DNA of 29,680 bases from a virus. Positions 5,969 to 13,528 of this stretch are shown one piece after another (position 1 is the first letter of the stretch; every line of letters starts with the position of its first letter). The notes under the pieces are model-generated. The model did not search any database, was not told the origin of the DNA, and worked only from the letters and a program-made list of their open reading frames with translations. The stretch spans positions 1 to 29,680 of IMG/VR virus record IMGVR_UViG_3300037042_001489. One strand, written 5' to 3'. A program made the translations under genes and the position numbers.

Positions 5969-6634
5969 ATGCCCAAGGTAGTATGGTCGCACTCAGCGCT
6001 TAAAGACTATGAAAATTGTGCCAAGAAGTACCATGAGGTGCGTGTCCTGAAGAACCACAAGTTCACAGAAACACAAGCCACTATGTACGGAACGGAGTTA
6101 CACAAAGCAGCAGAGGAGTACATCAAGGATGACAAGGCGTTACCTGAACAGTTCGCCTTCATTCAAGGTACGCTGGATGCGTTGAACAAGAAACCCGGAC
6201 GCAAGCTGTGTGAGTATCAGATGGCACTGACGCAGGAATTAATACCCTGCGGTTGGGTTGGTCCCGATGTGTGGGTTCGCGGTATCGCTGACCTTATCAT
6301 CATGGACGATGACAACCTGACTGCATGGGTGGTTGATTACAAGACGGGCAACAACAAGTACCCGGATCGTGAACAGCTAAAGCTCATGGCGATTATGATC
6401 TTCGCGCACTTCCCGCACATCCGAAAGGTGAATGCGGCCTTGCTGTTTGTCGTCAAGAATGATATGGTCAAGATTAGCGTTGGCATTGACCAAGCGGAGG
6501 GTGAGTGGTGGCAGTATCGCCAGCGCATAGCCCGTATCGAACAGGCGCATGAGACAGGTGTGTGGAACCCAAAGGCTTCACCCTTGTGCCCGTGGTGTCC
6601 AGTGACAACGTGTGTACATCATCCCAAACATTAA
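5969..6634 (+). CDS. PD-(D/E)XK nuclease of RecB/Cas4 type
   Basis: A 221-residue nuclease of the PDDEXK_1 type (PF12705-like). In order: SHSALKDYENCAKKYH (C17), YGTELHKAAEE (H45), VRGIADLI (D108), VVDYKTG (D123, K125) and the downstream helix REQLKLMA (Q136). These are the H-D-DxK-Q residues of RecB-family active sites. The C-terminus has C207-x2-C210-x4-C215. With C17 this gives four cysteines placed as in Cas4 and AddB, where they hold a 4Fe-4S cluster, although Cas4/AddB usually have x5 between the last two. It probably degrades or resects DNA during phage replication or recombination. It begins right after the HExxH stop. Confidence 0.85.
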   Translation: MPKVVWSHSALKDYENCAKKYHEVRVLKNHKFTETQATMYGTELHKAAEEYIKDDKALPEQFAFIQGTLDALNKKPGRKLCEYQMALTQELIPCGWVGPDVWVRGIADLIIMDDDNLTAWVVDYKTGNNKYPDREQLKLMAIMIFAHFPHIRKVNAALLFVVKNDMVKISVGIDQAEGEWWQYRQRIARIEQAHETGVWNPKASPLCPWCPVTTCVHHPKH

Positions 6635-6644
6635 AGGAACGGTC

Positions 6645-6905
6645 ATGCCTTACAAAAACTTAGCCGATCGCGCATCATACCCAGCGTACGATCAAAAACC
6701 TGCCGTTAAAAAGAAACGCGCAGCACGCAACCAAGCACGAGCCATCATGGAGAAAGAAGGCTTAGTACACAAAGGGGACGGCAAAGATGTTGACCACAAG
6801 AAAGCGCTGAGCAAAGGTGGCACAACGGTACGCAACAACCTACAGGTCAAGACAGCTACAGCCAACAGGTCGTATGCTAGAAAAAGTGACCACACCATAA
6901 AATAA
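6645..6905 (+). CDS. Small HNH-type nuclease, 86 aa
   Basis: An 86-residue, very basic protein with an HNH-like core: VDHKKALSKGG (D50, H51), then RNNLQV (N64-N65) and ATANRS (N74). This matches the D-H...N-L-x(3-9)-N pattern of compact HNH endonucleases, though no zinc knuckle is present. The start at 6645 is preferred to an upstream in-frame ATG at 6612, which would lie inside the nuclease gene; AAGGAAC (6633-6639) is its ribosome binding site. In phages such proteins are either homing-type or packaging-associated nucleases, or part of recombination modules. Its place between a RecB-like nuclease and a helicase favours the last, as inference. Confidence 0.7.
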   Translation: MPYKNLADRASYPAYDQKPAVKKKRAARNQARAIMEKEGLVHKGDGKDVDHKKALSKGGTTVRNNLQVKTATANRSYARKSDHTIK

Positions 6906-6920
6906 AAATACGAGAAGCAA

Positions 6921-8480
6921 ATGGAAGTTATCGAAAACAAAGCACTACTGTTCAAGACACGCAACCCAGACAAATACAACCTGATACCCAAACACAAAAT
7001 CCTGTCGGAGAACAACGGGACGTTTGAGATATTGGTTTACTGGGGTTTAGAAGAAGTTCAGGTACTACGAAACTTAGGTGTCAAAGATGTACCTTCGCCC
7101 ATTACTGGGCGCTATGGTTGGCCGGGGCGTTACAGACCCATGTCGCACCAGATGGCAACAGCGGATTTCCTTACGGTGCATCGCAGGGCATTCGTGTTCA
7201 GTGAGCCGGGTACAGGGAAAACCCTTAGTGCTTTGTGGGCAGCAGACTACCTGATGAGTATTGGTAAGGTGCGGCGTGTGCTTGTGCTGTGCCCGTTGTC
7301 GATTATGCAGAGCGCGTGGCTTGGTGACTTGAGCAGCAGCGTTATCCATAGGTCGGCTGTTGTGGCCCACCACACGCAAGCATCACGGCGCATTGAGATG
7401 GTGCAGCAGGACTACGAGTTTGTGATAACGAACTACGATGGGCTTAACCTGATCGGTAATGAAATCAAAAACGATGGCAGATTTGATTTGGTCATTGTGG
7501 ATGAGGCCAACGCTTACAAGACACCGACGACAAAGCGTTGGAAGGCGCTGAACAACATCATCAATCAGGACACACGCTTGTGGATGATGACAGGTACGCC
7601 AGCATCGCAGTCGCCAGCAGATGCGTATGGGCTTGCTAAGTTAGTAAGCCCTAACAACGTACCCAAGTTCTTCACGGCATGGCGCGACAAGGTGATGAAC
7701 AAGATCACCATGTTCAAGTGGGCAGCGAAGGTGAATGCTCCGCAGCTTGTCCACGAGGCGCTACAGCCTGCGATAAGGTTTACCAAGGCCCAGTGTTTAG
7801 ATTTGCCCCCGGTGCTGACCACGACCCGCCTAGTGCCCATGACACCGCAACAAGCGAAGTACTACAACACGCTCAAGGATCGGATGTCGATACAGGCAGC
7901 GGGTGAGACGATCACGGCAGTTAATGCGGCTGCAGGCTTGAGCAAGCTGCTGCAGATCAGTTGTGGCGCTGTGTACACAGACGACAAGGACGTGGTGGAG
8001 TTCGACGCTGGCCCCCGGTTGGCGGTGCTGGAAGAGATACTGGCTGAGACAGATAGAAAGGTGTTGATCTTCGCTATGTTTCGCAGCAGCATCGACAGCA
8101 TATACAACCACCTGACCAAGCGCGGTATTCACGCTGACTGTATTCATGGGGGTGTAACACCCAACAAAAGAGCCGATACAATTCGCCGCTTCCAGCATGA
8201 GAAAGAACCGCAGGTACTGGTGATGCAGCCACAAGCTTCAGCACACGGGATTACCCTAACAGCAGCAGACACAGTAATTTTTTATGGGCCTTTAATGTCA
8301 GTCGAGCAGTACATTCAATGCATCGCACGCGCTGATCGGAAGGGTCAAAACTCGGATAAGGTAACAGTTATCCACATAGAAAGTAGCCCTGTAGAGAAGA
8401 AGATGTTCACAGCTTTGGCCTCCAAGGTTGTGGATAACTTTAAACTCACGCAGATGTTTGAAACAGAAATTAATTCGTAA
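6921..8480 (+). CDS. SNF2-family DEAD/DEAH-like helicase
   Basis: A 519-residue superfamily 2 ATPase of the SNF2 branch. Motif I (Walker A) is EPGTGKT (95-101), motif II is DEAN (194-197, a variant of DEAH), motif III TGTP (224-227), then the C-terminal RecA-like lobe with FAMFRS (384-389), HGG (409-411), QASAHGITLTAAD (438-450) and motif VI QCIARADRKGQ (466-476, arginine finger). Length and motif order fit the compact phage SNF2 helicases found next to PolA and RecB-like nucleases. It probably remodels replication forks or displaces proteins. It follows the HNH gene by 15 bases, with GAGAAG as the ribosome binding site. Confidence 0.92.
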   Translation: MEVIENKALLFKTRNPDKYNLIPKHKILSENNGTFEILVYWGLEEVQVLRNLGVKDVPSPITGRYGWPGRYRPMSHQMATADFLTVHRRAFVFSEPGTGKTLSALWAADYLMSIGKVRRVLVLCPLSIMQSAWLGDLSSSVIHRSAVVAHHTQASRRIEMVQQDYEFVITNYDGLNLIGNEIKNDGRFDLVIVDEANAYKTPTTKRWKALNNIINQDTRLWMMTGTPASQSPADAYGLAKLVSPNNVPKFFTAWRDKVMNKITMFKWAAKVNAPQLVHEALQPAIRFTKAQCLDLPPVLTTTRLVPMTPQQAKYYNTLKDRMSIQAAGETITAVNAAAGLSKLLQISCGAVYTDDKDVVEFDAGPRLAVLEEILAETDRKVLIFAMFRSSIDSIYNHLTKRGIHADCIHGGVTPNKRADTIRRFQHEKEPQVLVMQPQASAHGITLTAADTVIFYGPLMSVEQYIQCIARADRKGQNSDKVTVIHIESSPVEKKMFTALASKVVDNFKLTQMFETEINS

Positions 8481-8488
8481 GAAAGGGG

Positions 8489-8516
8489 TTGCACAGCATA
8501 AATTTACGTGTACACT
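8489..8516 (+). promoter_or_regulatory. Candidate sigma70-like promoter before the two ssDNA-associated genes
   Basis: In the 69-base gap between the helicase stop and the next start, TTGCAC (8489-8494) and TACACT (8511-8516) are separated by 16 bases and resemble -35 and -10 boxes (3 and 4 matches to consensus by eye). The perfect 8-base palindrome GTGTACAC (8508-8515) overlaps the -10 box and could be an operator. A good ribosome binding site (AGGAGAA, 8538-8544) follows. This is the only visible promoter-like site in the rightward arm, so it may boost expression of the downstream genes. Confidence 0.45.
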
Positions 8517-8549
8517 TGTCAAACACTAGACATAAAAAGGAGAAGTTAA

Positions 8550-8954
8550 ATGAACGATACAGTTGTTCCGATGGATAAGTTGGCCCGAGTCTACCGAAAG
8601 ATTAAGGCAGAGATTGATGAGATGACGAAGGAGTACGACACCAAAGTCGAGCTACTTAAAGAAAAGCAAACCGTGCTGAAGTTTGCCATGAAAGACCAAA
8701 TGCAAGCGCTGGGTGTGAAGTCGGTTAACACCGCTTTCGGCACAGTGAGCATGATTCAAAAAACCCGCTACTCCACACAGGATTGGGATTCATTCAAGAC
8801 ATTTATTGTTGAGCATGACGCTGTTGATCTGTTGGAGAAACGAATTGCACAGAACAACATGGTGCAGTTCCTTGCGGATAACCCCACATTAGTTCCACCC
8901 GGACTCAATGCCTTTTCGGATTTTGAAATCCGTGTTAACAAACCCTCCAACTAA
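8550..8954 (+). CDS. Conserved small phage protein, Gam-like helical, 134 aa
   Basis: A 134-residue protein with an N-terminal coiled coil (DKLARVYRKIKAEIDEMTKE and on to about residue 50) and a compact second half (FGTVSMIQKTRYSTQDWDSF; LLEKRIAQNNMVQFL; TLVPPGLNAFSDFEIRVNKP). I recognise this arrangement from many phages, where it sits beside a ssDNA-binding protein. The helical hairpin plus small domain is reminiscent of Gam-like DNA-end-binding proteins, but the match is weak. It has the only strong promoter-like sequence of the arm upstream and precedes the candidate SSB by 8 bases, so co-expression and a DNA-related role are likely. Confidence 0.7.
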   Translation: MNDTVVPMDKLARVYRKIKAEIDEMTKEYDTKVELLKEKQTVLKFAMKDQMQALGVKSVNTAFGTVSMIQKTRYSTQDWDSFKTFIVEHDAVDLLEKRIAQNNMVQFLADNPTLVPPGLNAFSDFEIRVNKPSN

Positions 8955-8962
8955 GGAAACCT

Positions 8963-9961
8963 ATGAGCAATATTACCCTTTTCAGTTCCGCAAAAGTCCC
9001 TGCTTTTGCCCGTAACAACACGCTGTCTGATACAGCTAAAGCCCTCGTGGGTTCTGGTGGTGGCGGTGGCGGCAAGCGTATCTCCATCAAGGGCGGTGTG
9101 TTCCGCTTGATGTCTGATGGCGCAGAAGTCGCGGCCATTGAAGACCGTCACTTGGATGTGATCATTATCAAAGCATCGCCCAAGGTAGGCCGCAACTTCT
9201 ACGCTGCCAAGTTCGACAAAGACGCACCGGGCGCACCACCAGATTGCTGGAGCAATGACGGCGAGAAGCCAGACGTAAGCATTGGCGAAGCCAAGAAGCA
9301 GTCGGTCACTTGTATGGCGTGCCCACAGAACCAAGCAGGTTCAGGCACAGGTAATAGCCGCGCTTGCCGCTACGTGCAGCGTTTGGCTGTGGTGCTGGAG
9401 AATGACCCAAGCGGTTCCGTGATGCAGATGGCGTTACCAGCTACGTCGATCTTTGGTAAAGAAGATGGCGACAAGCGTGCGTTGCAAGCATACGCCCGTT
9501 ACCTCGCGGCTCAGAACCCTCCGGTCAACCCCGAACAGATCGTGACCCGTATGCGCTTCGACACCAAGTCGGAGTCACCCAAGTTGTTCTTCCAACCGAT
9601 GCGTTGGTTGGATGATGCTGAGTACGATATTGTCAAGGAGCAAGCTGAGACAAACGATGCCAAGAACGCTATCGTGATGGTCGGTAGCTTAGCGCCATCA
9701 GCAGCCCCGATGCAGATCGCAGGCAAGCCGCCCGCTAAGTTGGCCGCGCCAGCGCAATCAGTCGGTGACATGGCAGACGAAGACGAGGAAGCAGCACCCG
9801 TACCTACCAAGGCAAAAGCCAAAGCCAAGGCCGCACCTGTGGTGGAAGAGGAAGACGTTGCCCCAGAGCCAGAAGTTCGTAAGACTGCTGCCAAGCCCAC
9901 TGCTGTGCCATCAGGCAAGAGCAAGCTGGCAGACATCGTGTCCGATTGGGACGACGAGTAA
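8963..9961 (+). CDS. Probable ssDNA-binding protein with acidic tail
   Basis: A 332-residue protein with the layout of a phage SSB. Residues 1-60 include a glycine run (SGGGGGGKR, 31-39) and beta-like segments, followed by a central domain with C95, C117-x2-C120 and C135, probably a zinc site as in T4 gp32. From about 240 there is a long Ala/Pro/Lys/Glu-rich linker, and the C-terminus ends ADIVSDWDDE, an acidic aromatic tip like those with which SSBs recruit replication partners. I recognise the central RACRYVQRLAVV segment from phage SSB-like proteins but cannot name the family. It lies between the helicase and the primase-helicase genes, as expected for a replication SSB. Confidence 0.65.
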   Translation: MSNITLFSSAKVPAFARNNTLSDTAKALVGSGGGGGGKRISIKGGVFRLMSDGAEVAAIEDRHLDVIIIKASPKVGRNFYAAKFDKDAPGAPPDCWSNDGEKPDVSIGEAKKQSVTCMACPQNQAGSGTGNSRACRYVQRLAVVLENDPSGSVMQMALPATSIFGKEDGDKRALQAYARYLAAQNPPVNPEQIVTRMRFDTKSESPKLFFQPMRWLDDAEYDIVKEQAETNDAKNAIVMVGSLAPSAAPMQIAGKPPAKLAAPAQSVGDMADEDEEAAPVPTKAKAKAKAAPVVEEEDVAPEPEVRKTAAKPTAVPSGKSKLADIVSDWDDE

Positions 9962-9969
9962 TTAGTTTA

Positions 9970-10038
9970 GGGGGGAAAGCGGATGCTGTGTATAGAAGGA
10001 CACCAAATCCGTCGATAGCAGTGCAGCGAGTACCCCCG
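9970..10038 (+). ncRNA. Candidate structured RNA element or leader
   Basis: The 93-base gap between the SSB-like and HTH genes contains nested pairing: G-run 9971-9975 with CCCCC 10033-10037; inside it, CGGAT 9980-9984 with ATCCG 10007-10011; inside that, GTGT 9988-9991 with ACAC 10000-10003, closing an 8-base loop (ATAGAAGG). A short segment, 10012-10032, is left between the inner hairpin and the outer 3' arm. The downstream sequence TTTTGG has only a short U-tract, so simple terminator function is doubtful. It could be a leader that controls the HTH gene 17 bases downstream, or a small RNA. No family is recognised. Confidence 0.4.
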
Positions 10039-10054
10039 CCTTTTGGAATTAACT

Positions 10055-10333
10055 ATGGCTTACTCACCACGAATCATTTCGCTGGTCAAGCATGCACCCA
10101 AAACGCTAGGCAGTAAGCTTGGACGTTGGGCGGTGCACCTTGATTTTCCAGTGACCAAGATAGCCTATGCACTGGGCGTTACACGGCAGACCGTGTACAA
10201 CTGGTTTGAAGGCAAAGACGTATTTGGCGCTTATCAAAACCGCGTTGAACTTTTAACAAAAATAATGTCCACGTCTGCTACGGCTGATGAGGCATGGAGA
10301 AGAATATGCAAAGAATACAACCTCAAACCTTAA
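10055..10333 (+). CDS. Helix-turn-helix DNA-binding protein, 92 aa
   Basis: A 92-residue basic protein. Residues about 32-58 (VTKIAYALGVTRQTVYNWFEG) form a clear helix-turn-helix of the lambda Cro / XRE kind, with the sharp turn G-V-T and recognition helix RQTVYNWF. The N-terminal part (RIISLVKHAPKTLGSKLGRWAV) is basic, and the C-terminus is a helix (TADEAWRRICKEYNL). The start at 10055 is used; upstream spacing holds only a weak GGA motif. It may repress or activate phage transcription from a site near the structured region just upstream, perhaps its own gene. The 3' end overlaps the next gene by 28 bases. Confidence 0.75.
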   Translation: MAYSPRIISLVKHAPKTLGSKLGRWAVHLDFPVTKIAYALGVTRQTVYNWFEGKDVFGAYQNRVELLTKIMSTSATADEAWRRICKEYNLKP

Positions 10334-10479
10334 CCAACGACGAGTTGCGCGACTACGCACACTTGATCGGGCCAGAAGCCTTACCCGTAAGTTGGGTTGG
10401 TGAAATTATCAAGCGAACCCATCAGGCTTGGACAGACCCTAGTACCACAGTGAACCCCCAACAGTTAGAACTCTTCTAA
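10306..10479 (+). CDS. 57-aa protein ending in a sliding-clamp-binding motif
   Basis: A 57-residue protein. The start at 10306 is preferred because GGAGA (10296-10300) lies 5 bases upstream; an ATG at 10294 has no such site. It has a predicted helical body (TNDELRDYAHLIGPEALP, VSWVGEIIKRTHQAW) and a flexible tail ending NPQQLELF at the extreme C-terminus. QLELF fits the bacterial beta-clamp (DnaN) binding pentapeptide QL[SD]LF, with Glu at the third position. Terminal placement on a short tail is the usual way such motifs work. It sits between the HTH gene and the primase-helicase gene, so recruitment to, or interference with, the host clamp is a plausible role. Confidence 0.65.
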   Translation: MQRIQPQTLTNDELRDYAHLIGPEALPVSWVGEIIKRTHQAWTDPSTTVNPQQLELF

Positions 10480-10495
10480 CAAACTAAGGACACTT

Positions 10496-13450
10496 ATGGA
10501 CCCGCTTGAATTCATGGCGGCGGTCCTGCCTCCTCCCGGCAACGGGCGCTACTGCGTGGCAGAACTGACTAAGAAAAAGGAGCATGTATATGCTGACACT
10601 TTGGAGGGCGCATTCAAGGCGGTAGAGCGCTGGAACAGTTCTAATTTTGATATTTACTTTGCGTTGAGTACCTTCGGCGGTGCAGACAACCGCCAAGCTG
10701 CCAACGCCCAGATGACGAAGTGCATCGCAATCGACATCGACTGCAACCATCCCAAGGATGTACCCGACGAGCACGGCGAGTTCAAGCCAAAGGCATACCC
10801 ATCTGCGCGTATAGCAGCGCGTGCCATTCTGGATTTCTGCACAGAGATTGGGCTAGACAGTCTGGGTGAGCCGTGGCTAGTGGCATCAGGTGGTGGTGTG
10901 CATGGTTACTTGCCATTGAAGGAAGCGGTGACCATTGAAGAATGGAAGCCAGTGGCAGAAGCATTCAAACGCCTGTGCATACAGAAGAAGCTGGGTATCG
11001 ACCCGACTGTTACGGGGGATGCGTCTCGTGTGCTGCGCGTACCTGCGACAGTCAATACCGGGGTCAAAAGCGGCAAGCGTGTAAGGGGCGTGACAAACGT
11101 GCGTTTCATGCATGAAGGCTCGTTGTTCGACCTCAATGACATCCGGGCAATTCTTGAACAGCATCTGGCAGGCACAGCGTATGAGGTCAAGGTAGCTACG
11201 AAGCCGAGCATGTCGCTGGTACTACCGGGGCAGCGCCCAACGCAGGCAGTGTCGGATGTTGCAGTCAAGTTGTTTTCCAACAGCATCACGAAGTTTGGCA
11301 ACATCTACAAGGCGACCAAGGCAGGCCGGGGCTGTGACCAGTTAAAGTTCTACGTTGAAAATGCAAGCGATGATGGCATGGAACCGCTATGGCGCGGGAT
11401 GCTGAGCATCGCCCAGAAGTGTGAGGATGGTGAGCGTGCAGCCAAGTGGCTAAGCGACCTGCACCCCTATGACGTTGACCGGATGCACGCTAAGCTGGCC
11501 GAAATCAAAGGCCCGTACCCGTGCACCAAGTTCGACTCGGAGAACCCCGGCGTGTGCGTCAAGTGCAAGCACTGGGGGAAAATCACGAACCCACTAGCGT
11601 TGGGGCGTGATACGGCTGTTGTTACCGCAGAGGCAGAAGTCAAAGTGGTGGTGGCTAAGGAAGTGCGGAACGTGTTGCGACCTGAAGCGCCTATGGGTTA
11701 CGCCTATGGCAAGAACGGTGGTGTGTATCTGGAGAAACAGATTGAAGATGAGGATGGCACGATCACTAAAAAGTTGACCATGCTGCTTAGCTTTGACCTA
11801 TTCCCTGTAGACATTCTGGACAGCGCAGGAGAGCACATCGTTCACATGATGGCGCTACGCCCTGAAGGTGCCCAGACAATAACGATCCCGCAGAAGTGTG
11901 TTGTCAGCAGGGACGACACCATGAAGCACTTAGCTAACCACAACATACTGGCTGCTTTTGGTGCCAACAATGACAAGAATTTCTTTGACTATATACGAGC
12001 GAGTGTAGAAAAAATGAGTACAGAAAAGACACCTAAGAAAGTACCTGCCAGCTACGGTTGGCAACCCGATGACACCTTTGTTTTTGCAGGGCGTATCTAC
12101 TCTAAGGGCGATCCAGTCACCATCCCTATGGTCGGGCTTGAGAACATCGTGGTGAATACGCAGCCCACAGGCAGCATTGAATACTGGCGGGACTTCATCA
12201 ACCTGCTCATACGGCACAAGCTGTACGACCACTTGGCAGTTATCCTGTGCGGTGCTGGCGCTCCCCTGATGCGCTTCACGGGCATCTACGGTCTGTCCAT
12301 CCACTGTGGTTCAACGGACTCAGGCACAGGCAAGTCCTTGGCGCTTGAAGGGGCCGCATCAGTGTGGGGCCACCCGGTGCATTACCGCACAGGCAAGAGC
12401 ACCTCCCCGGTGGCTATGCAGCAGCGCCTTGGCATGCTGAACAGCCTGCCTTTGGTCACGGATGAGATTACCGCTAAAAACCGCCAGCACCCGGAGTGGT
12501 TCTCGGACTTCCTGCTGGACATGACTGAGGGTCGCGGCAAGGAGCGCATGGAAGCAGGCTCCAACAAAGAGCGCATCAATATGTCCACGTGGATGTCGAT
12601 GGCGATTATGTCCTCCAATACCTACGTGGTGGACAGCTTAACAGGCAACCGCAAGCACGCATCCGAGGGCGAACTGCGCCGAGTTCTGGAGTTCCCAATG
12701 AATGATGTGCTGTCATGGGAGCCATTTGAGATTGAGATTATCAAGGCGTTGCACCATAACTACGCTGTCGCTGGTGAGATGCTGGCAGACTACATGGCTA
12801 AGAACGTAGAGAAGCTGCACACACTTGTACAGGAAGTTGTGCGTAACACGTACACCGATTTCAACGCCACCAACGACGAGCGATTCTGGATGGCAGGTAT
12901 TGCTTGTGCGGTAGCATCAGGCTTGGTGATGAGCGACAACAACGCTGGTATTGTTAACGTCCCCCTGCCTGAGATTATTGATGCATTCAAACGCCGGGTG
13001 GAGGATATGCGGGTGGTGTTGCGTGGCAGCAAGCGGGTTGCTGAAGATGTGCTCAACTCCTTTACGGGCGAACACTGGGGGCACTTCGTTGTCGTCAACT
13101 ATGGTAAGGCAGGTGGCATTCTGTCCCAGATGGGTGACGGCGCTTCGATCGACCGCAGCACAACGCGAACGCAGGTCATGGGCCGGGTGGAGAACGGCGC
13201 AACGATCGGGTACATCGACTTCTACTTAGAAGAGCGCGTGCTCAAGACGTTCTGCTCCAGTATGAGTTTTGGCTACGCCGACTTCAAGAAACAGCTTGAG
13301 GCTAACAACCGCTTCATGGTGTCATACATCCACCGCAAGGACTTACTAGCCAAGACAGGTGGCCCCCAGATGCGCGTGTCCGTGATGCGTATCACACGCA
13401 GGATTGATGAAGATGACGCTGCAAGTCAGGTATCCTTGGGCAACACTTAA
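10496..13450 (+). CDS. Primase-helicase (AEP-like primase plus P-loop helicase)
   Basis: A 984-residue multidomain replication protein. Residues 1-220 look like an archaeo-eukaryotic-type primase: CIAIDIDC (D80, D82), SGGGVHGY (H136) and DASRVLRVPATVN (R178, R181). A Cys-rich site (C343, C354-x2-C357, H359) sits between the domains. The C-terminal half carries Walker A GSTDSGTGKS (605-614, K613), Walker B LVTDE (653-657) and sensor-like MSSN (705-708), similar to DUF927-type phage helicases. Such fusions prime and unwind DNA for phage replication. AAGGA lies upstream of 10496, and the gene ends the rightward operon 122 bases before the convergent late gene. Confidence 0.85.
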   Translation: MDPLEFMAAVLPPPGNGRYCVAELTKKKEHVYADTLEGAFKAVERWNSSNFDIYFALSTFGGADNRQAANAQMTKCIAIDIDCNHPKDVPDEHGEFKPKAYPSARIAARAILDFCTEIGLDSLGEPWLVASGGGVHGYLPLKEAVTIEEWKPVAEAFKRLCIQKKLGIDPTVTGDASRVLRVPATVNTGVKSGKRVRGVTNVRFMHEGSLFDLNDIRAILEQHLAGTAYEVKVATKPSMSLVLPGQRPTQAVSDVAVKLFSNSITKFGNIYKATKAGRGCDQLKFYVENASDDGMEPLWRGMLSIAQKCEDGERAAKWLSDLHPYDVDRMHAKLAEIKGPYPCTKFDSENPGVCVKCKHWGKITNPLALGRDTAVVTAEAEVKVVVAKEVRNVLRPEAPMGYAYGKNGGVYLEKQIEDEDGTITKKLTMLLSFDLFPVDILDSAGEHIVHMMALRPEGAQTITIPQKCVVSRDDTMKHLANHNILAAFGANNDKNFFDYIRASVEKMSTEKTPKKVPASYGWQPDDTFVFAGRIYSKGDPVTIPMVGLENIVVNTQPTGSIEYWRDFINLLIRHKLYDHLAVILCGAGAPLMRFTGIYGLSIHCGSTDSGTGKSLALEGAASVWGHPVHYRTGKSTSPVAMQQRLGMLNSLPLVTDEITAKNRQHPEWFSDFLLDMTEGRGKERMEAGSNKERINMSTWMSMAIMSSNTYVVDSLTGNRKHASEGELRRVLEFPMNDVLSWEPFEIEIIKALHHNYAVAGEMLADYMAKNVEKLHTLVQEVVRNTYTDFNATNDERFWMAGIACAVASGLVMSDNNAGIVNVPLPEIIDAFKRRVEDMRVVLRGSKRVAEDVLNSFTGEHWGHFVVVNYGKAGGILSQMGDGASIDRSTTRTQVMGRVENGATIGYIDFYLEERVLKTFCSSMSFGYADFKKQLEANNRFMVSYIHRKDLLAKTGGPQMRVSVMRITRRIDEDDAASQVSLGNT

Positions 13451-13457
13451 TCGGGGC

Positions 13458-13477
13458 GAGGGGTTCTTTGTCCCCTC
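13458..13477 (+). terminator. Weak stem-loop after the primase-helicase gene
   Basis: GAGGGG (13458-13463) pairs with CCCCTC (13472-13477) across an 8-base loop. It stands 8 bases after the rightward stop, but the following CCTTGATG has no U-tract, so it is only a weak candidate for rightward termination or 3'-end protection. Confidence 0.35.
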
Positions 13478-13497
13478 CCTTGATGTAGAGAAAACAA

Positions 13498-13528
13498 AAG
13501 CCGAGGGCTTGGGTAAAGCTCTCGGCTT
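13498..13528 (-). terminator. Intrinsic terminator at the convergence of both arms
   Basis: A 13-bp stem (13498-13510 with 13516-13528, one G-U pair on the plus-strand transcript) closes a 5-base loop, GGGTA. For the leftward strand the stem is followed by a T-rich run (TTTTGTTTT), the form of a classical rho-independent terminator for the giant virion gene that ends at 13573. For the rightward strand the trailing TTCCATCTGTTT is a poor U-tract, but the stem could still contribute. It is the best terminator in the window. Confidence 0.8.

Noticed and set aside
9983-10018. An 11-codon frame (MLCIEGHQIRR) inside the structured gap, a possible leader peptide
   Set aside because: It is very short, its start is embedded in the stem CGGAT, and the preceding GGAAAG is poorly spaced. 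It stays an alternative explanation of the region, not a called gene.
9970-10038. Self-cleaving ribozyme of hammerhead type, suggested by GGGGGGAAAG and nested stems
   Set aside because: The essential CUGAUGA core is absent, and the stem arrangement does not match other ribozyme families that I can recall.
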